34,476 bases of DNA from Actinomycetes bacterium. Its GTDB lineage: Bacteria; Actinomycetota; Acidimicrobiia; Acidimicrobiales; Palsa-688. The stretch spans positions 1,436 through 35,911 of the forward strand of contig JAKCDU010000038.1 of the NCBI GenBank assembly GCA_021838445.1, written 5' to 3'. The translations under genes were made by a program, and so were the position numbers. The notes beneath the pieces are model-generated. The model was not told the origin of the DNA and did no database searches. It was given only the letters and a program-made list of their open reading frames with translations. Below, piece after piece: positions 31,204-34,476 of the stretch (its first letter is position 1; each line of letters starts with the position of its first letter).

Positions 31204-32700
31204 ATGTCTCTCTCCACCGGCTCCCCGCCGACCCCCCGTAGCTGGCGTCGAAACCCATCGGTGCTGCTCGCGGTGATCCTGACCGCCCAGATGATGGTCG
31301 TCCTCGACGCCACCATCGTCAACGTGGCGCTGCCCCACATGCAGCGCAGCCTGCATTTCTCGGCCACGTCGCTGTCGTGGGTGCTAAACGCCTACGTCCT
31401 GACCTTCGGGGGACTGCTCCTGCTCGGCGCCCGCTCCGGGGACCTCCTCGGCCGGCGCCGGACGTTCCTCGCCGGTATCACCCTCTTCGCCACCAGCTCC
31501 CTGGCCGGCGGCTTCGCCACGGCCGGCTGGATGCTGCTCGCGGCGCGAGCCCTCCAGGGGGTGGGAGGAGCGCTGGCCGCCCCCGCCGCCCTGGCCCTGC
31601 TGACCACCGCGTTCCCCGAAGGGTCGGAGCGGGTGCGGGCCATAGGCCTGTTCACCACCGTTTCGGCGGCTGGGGGAGCCACCGGCCTCGTTGCCGGGGG
31701 GCTGCTCACCGAGTGGGCGTCGTGGCGGTGGGTCATGTTCGTGAACGTCCCCATCGGTCTGGCCGTCGTGGCCACCGGTGCGCTGGCCCTGACCGAGACC
31801 GAGCGGCGCCGCGGTCGGTTCGACCTGGCCGGAGCCCTCACCTCCACGGCCGGTATGACCGGTCTGGTGCTGGGCCTGGTGGAGGCCGGCAGCTCAGGGT
31901 GGAGCTCGCCGATGACGGTCGGCCCCCTCGTGGGCGGCGCGCTCCTGATCGCCGCCTTCGTGCGCATCGAGTCCAGCGCCCCCGAGCCGGTGCTGCCCCT
32001 GCGGGTCCTGGCCGACCGGACCCGGGCCGCCGCCAACATGGCGCGGGGCCTCGGCTACGCCGGGATGTACGGCATGGTGTTCTTCCTCACCCAGTTCCTC
32101 CAAGATGTCCAGGGGCACTCGGCGCTGGTCACCGGCGTCGGCTTCCTGCCCACCCCGACGTCGGTCTTCCTGTCCTCGCAGATCACCGCCAAGGTGCTGG
32201 TCAACCGGCTCCCCGCCAAGGTCTTGATGCTGGCCGGATCGGCCCTATCAGGCCTCGGGCTGCTGCTCGCCACCCAGTTCCACGCCGGCACGTCCTATCC
32301 CCAGATCCTCGTTTCGCTCATCCTGATCGGCTGGGGGATGGGGACGTCGTTCGTCAGTCTGACCACCGCCGCCCTGGTCGGGGTGGACCCCGCCGACGCC
32401 GGCGCCGCCTCGGGCCTGATCAACGTCACCCAGCAGCTGGGCGCGGCCCTCGGTCTGGCGGTGCTGGTCACCGTCTTCGACAGTGTCGTCCCCGCGGCCT
32501 CCCGGCTGTCGGCCGGGGTGGCCACCGCGGTGGGCCCGGTGGTGCACGGCATGGACATCACCTTCGCGGCCGCAGCCGGGCTCTGCCTGGTCGCAGTGGC
32601 CATCGTCGCCCTGCTCGTGCGGACCCCCGCCCCCGCTCCCGCCACCGACTTGGACATCGACGCTGCCCACCCCCGCGAGCTCGAGGCCCTTACCGCCTGA
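31204..32700 (+). CDS. MFS transporter, DHA2 family (EmrB/QacA-like)
   Basis: The 498-residue protein is a 14-helix drug:proton antiporter. MVVLDATIVNVALPHMQ in helix 1 is the DHA2 motif, GARSGDLLGRRRTFLAG is the loop 2-3 motif A, and GGLLTEWASWRWVMFVNVPIGL lies at helices 5-6. Family members export drugs, dyes or antibiotics. The ATG at 31204 is preceded by GGAAAGG at about 9-bp spacing. Control by the divergent TetR gene through the palindrome is likely. The gene ends at a convergent hairpin. Confidence 0.94.
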   Translation: MSLSTGSPPTPRSWRRNPSVLLAVILTAQMMVVLDATIVNVALPHMQRSLHFSATSLSWVLNAYVLTFGGLLLLGARSGDLLGRRRTFLAGITLFATSSLAGGFATAGWMLLAARALQGVGGALAAPAALALLTTAFPEGSERVRAIGLFTTVSAAGGATGLVAGGLLTEWASWRWVMFVNVPIGLAVVATGALALTETERRRGRFDLAGALTSTAGMTGLVLGLVEAGSSGWSSPMTVGPLVGGALLIAAFVRIESSAPEPVLPLRVLADRTRAAANMARGLGYAGMYGMVFFLTQFLQDVQGHSALVTGVGFLPTPTSVFLSSQITAKVLVNRLPAKVLMLAGSALSGLGLLLATQFHAGTSYPQILVSLILIGWGMGTSFVSLTTAALVGVDPADAGAASGLINVTQQLGAALGLAVLVTVFDSVVPAASRLSAGVATAVGPVVHGMDITFAAAAGLCLVAVAIVALLVRTPAPAPATDLDIDAAHPRELEALTA

Positions 32701-32734
32701 AGGTCTCCAGCTCATACCCGGTCCCCCCGGCGAT

Positions 32735-32773
32735 CGAGGCGCAGGTGCTCCCTCAGCGGGGCCCTGCGCCTCG
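32735..32773. terminator. Convergent hairpin between MFS and amidase genes
   Basis: CGAGGCGCAGG (32735-32745) pairs perfectly with CCTGCGCCTCG (32763-32773) around a 17-base loop. There is no T-tract, as is common for high-GC actinobacteria. Its position between two gene ends supports a bidirectional terminator. Confidence 0.6.
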
Positions 32774-32817
32774 GCGCGCCCGGCCCTGAACCCGAGGAGG
32801 GAGCGACGGTGGACGGC

Positions 32818-34359
32818 TCAACCCCGACCGGGCGGGCGCCAGGTCGGGCGGTCGGGGCGCTCGACGCTCGCCCCGACGGCGAGGAGGAGCAGCTCGCGGC
32901 CGGGTCTGGCGATGAGACCGAGCCCGACGGGTAGCCCGGCGGCCAGCCCCATGGGAACGGTGGCTATGGGCCAGCCGGCGATGGCCGGGGCGGTGGTGGT
33001 GGGCGCGGCGAGCGCGGGGTGGCCGCCGAGGACCAGATCGGACTTCCACGCCGGGCCGTAGGTCGGGGCCACGAGAACGTCGATGCCGGAAAGGGCCGGC
33101 TCCAGGCAGCGGTCCCGCGCCCACTCCAGGTTGCGGGCCCGAGCCTGACGGTAGCGGTCGCTGCCAACTCCACCGAGACCGAGGGCCCGCTCGAACAGGT
33201 CGTGACCGAACCACGCCAGCTCCTCCCCGGAGTGCTCACGTTCGTGGGCGACGACCTCGGCCAGGCTCTGCGGGCCGCCTGGGCCGCGGGTGGGGAGGTA
33301 GGCGTCGAGGCCGGCGAGCAGCTCGCACAGCAGCACGGTCATCTCGTCGTCTTCGACCGAGGGGTCCGGGACGGGCGGGGCCACGTCCACCACCTGCCAG
33401 CCGGAGCTGTGCAGCCCCCCGACCGCCTCGTCGAACAGCTCGTCGGTGGCCGGATGCCCCGTGTACCAGGTGCGGGCCACGCCGACGCGGACCTCGCCCG
33501 TGACCGGGCGGTCCGGGCCGCCCGGGCCGCCCCAGGGGTAGGAGGGGTTCGGGGCGGGGGAGCTCGGCGCCTGGTGGCCCGGGGCCAGGACCCGGTAGAG
33601 GAGGGCCACGTCGGCCGCGGTGCGGGCCATGGGGCCAGGACTGTCCTGACTGGCGCTGATGGGGACCACACCCTGGGTGGGCACGACCCCGACCGCCGGC
33701 TTCAGGCCGGCCACTCCGTTGAGCGACGCCGGACAGGTGATGGACCCGTCGGTCTCGGTGCCCACCGCCAGTGGCGCCAGACCGGCGGCCAGGGCCGCCC
33801 CCGATCCCGATGAGGAGCCTCCCGGGTTGCGGTCGAGGGCCCACGGGTTGGCGGTGAGTCCGCCCACCGCCGACCATCCTCCCGTCGACCGGGTCGAGCG
33901 GATGTTGGCCCACTCGCTGAGGTTGGTTGCGCCGAGGATCACGGCCCCTGCCTGGCGCAACCTTCGCACGAGGGGGGCATCGGCGACCGGGGGCCGGCCG
34001 ACCAGACTCGTGGCACCGGCGGTGGCGGGTAGACCAGCCGCCTCGATGTTGTCCTTCACGAGCACCGGGATCCCTTCGAGCGGACGCCGGGCCGAGCCGG
34101 CGGTCCTCAGGTGGGAATCCGAGGCGCCGGCCTCGTCGAGGGCCCGCTCGGAGTAGGCCAGCACCGATCGCAACGCGGTCGGCGAGGTCGACGCGTCGAG
34201 GTCCTCGGCCCGGCGCAGAAGGGCCTCCACCACCTCCACCGAGGAGATCCGCCGGGCCTCCAGGGCGGCCCGAATCTCGACCGCCGACATGTAGGCGAGG
34301 TCGGCCGTGGCCGGCGAGGGATCCGAGGAGGCGATCGCCTCAGCGTAGGCGGGCTCCAC
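32818..34359 (-). CDS. Amidase signature family enzyme
   Basis: The 513-residue protein has the amidase signature. LVKDNI carries the catalytic Lys102, the Gly/Ser-rich loop NPGGSSSGSGAALAAG carries the cis-Ser (near Ser182), and GTETDGSITCPAS carries the nucleophile Ser206. The Lys-cisSer-Ser triad hydrolyses carboxylic amides. The family is broad, so the substrate is unknown; Gat subunit A is unlikely because no GatB or GatC gene is near. The GTG at 34359 is the first available start, and the family N-terminus (DLAYMSAVEIRAALEARRIS) begins at residue 20. It is divergent from the gene that begins at 34423. Confidence 0.9.
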   Translation of the reverse strand: MEPAYAEAIASSDPSPATADLAYMSAVEIRAALEARRISSVEVVEALLRRAEDLDASTSPTALRSVLAYSERALDEAGASDSHLRTAGSARRPLEGIPVLVKDNIEAAGLPATAGATSLVGRPPVADAPLVRRLRQAGAVILGATNLSEWANIRSTRSTGGWSAVGGLTANPWALDRNPGGSSSGSGAALAAGLAPLAVGTETDGSITCPASLNGVAGLKPAVGVVPTQGVVPISASQDSPGPMARTAADVALLYRVLAPGHQAPSSPAPNPSYPWGGPGGPDRPVTGEVRVGVARTWYTGHPATDELFDEAVGGLHSSGWQVVDVAPPVPDPSVEDDEMTVLLCELLAGLDAYLPTRGPGGPQSLAEVVAHEREHSGEELAWFGHDLFERALGLGGVGSDRYRQARARNLEWARDRCLEPALSGIDVLVAPTYGPAWKSDLVLGGHPALAAPTTTAPAIAGWPIATVPMGLAAGLPVGLGLIARPGRELLLLAVGASVERPDRPTWRPPGRG

Positions 34360-34408
34360 CGGCTTGGCCCCGGCCCGGGTCGACTTCCGACGTCACCGGG
34401 CCGGGACC

Positions 34409-34414
34409 TAACTT
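34409..34414 (+). promoter_or_regulatory. -10 element (TAACTT) of the gene at the window end
   Basis: TAACTT is followed by eight bases and an ATG at 34423, the same leaderless geometry as elsewhere in the window. Confidence 0.45.
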
Positions 34415-34422
34415 GGCGGCGG

Positions 34423-34476
34423 ATGCAACCTCTGCGACCCATCGAGCCAGCCGTACGGCGCCGTCGGATCGGGGTG
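34423..34476 (+). CDS. 5' end of an unidentified gene, truncated by the window
   Basis: The ATG at 34423 opens 18 codons that run off the end of the window, MQPLRPIEPAVRRRRIGV. A TAACTT element lies eight bases before it. The Arg-rich lead and RRIGV would suit the first strand of a nucleotide-binding enzyme such as a phosphofructokinase, but 18 residues are too few to call it. Confidence 0.4.
   Translation, partial: MQPLRPIEPAVRRRRIGV

Noticed and set aside
32811-32936. 41-codon forward ORF with a GAGGAGGGAG site before GTG
   Set aside because: It runs antisense over the 3' end of the amidase gene, has no -10 element, and encodes a low-complexity Asp/Glu/Gly sequence. The ribosome-site match alone is not enough.

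Overview
The window is very GC-rich, densely coded, and looks like a chromosomal segment of a high-GC actinobacterium. Evidence includes a full-length UPF0182 membrane protein, a LexA box of the actinobacterial type, a DsbA-like protein of the mycothiol-dependent nitroreductase group, TetR regulators, and many genes with a TANNNT -10 element 6-10 nt before an ATG or GTG (leaderless transcription). I suspect the class Acidimicrobiia, but that is an inference from gene content and not shown by any marker gene. There are no rRNA or tRNA genes, CRISPR arrays or insertion sequences that I can recognise.

Layout. 1-4.8 kb: a partial Ala/Gly/Pro-rich protein with a phage head-morphogenesis-like Cys/His C-terminus, then UPF0182. 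4.9-7.5 kb: an AlkB-type dioxygenase with its own SOS box, an L-2-hydroxyglutarate oxidase, and a divergent nucleotidyltransferase. 7.5-8.2 kb: a structured gene-free stretch with a C6-loop hairpin, a small membrane protein and 17-bp tandem repeats. 8.2-13.5 kb: a D-threonine aldolase-like enzyme coupled to a TIGR01777 epimerase, a YceI protein, a fumarylacetoacetase-family hydrolase behind a leaderless micro-ORF, and a DUF445 membrane protein. 13.7-27.5 kb: a probable catabolic island. It holds two SDR dehydrogenases, a reverse-strand operon (amidohydrolase-2, D-aminoacylase-like amidohydrolase, a 33-codon ORF, a cyclase-family hydrolase and a SnoaL fragment), a divergent second D-aminoacylase-like gene, a TetR regulator, an epoxide hydrolase-like enzyme behind another micro-ORF, and an operon of acyl-CoA ligase, class II aldolase and a second amidohydrolase-2. 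27.5-30.4 kb: single genes for an SRPBCC protein, a DsbA-like protein, a class I glutamine amidotransferase and an aldo/keto reductase. 30.4-34.5 kb: a TetR/MFS efflux pair with a clear operator, an amidase, and the first codons of a divergent gene.

How it may work together. The central genes supply CoA activation, ring or amide hydrolysis, alcohol oxidation, aldol cleavage or decarboxylation and hydrolysis of a cyclic intermediate, so a degradation route for a cyclic or amide-containing carboxylic compound is plausible; the substrate cannot be read from sequence. The most useful regulatory signals are the SOS box at the AlkB gene, a perfect 16-bp palindrome holding both -10 elements of the divergent amidohydrolase genes, a four-copy GTGAACCGAA array with exact 20-bp phasing before the ligase operon, the palindrome in the 17-bp spacer of the MFS promoter, and three short ORFs that end in ATGA overlaps with the next gene.
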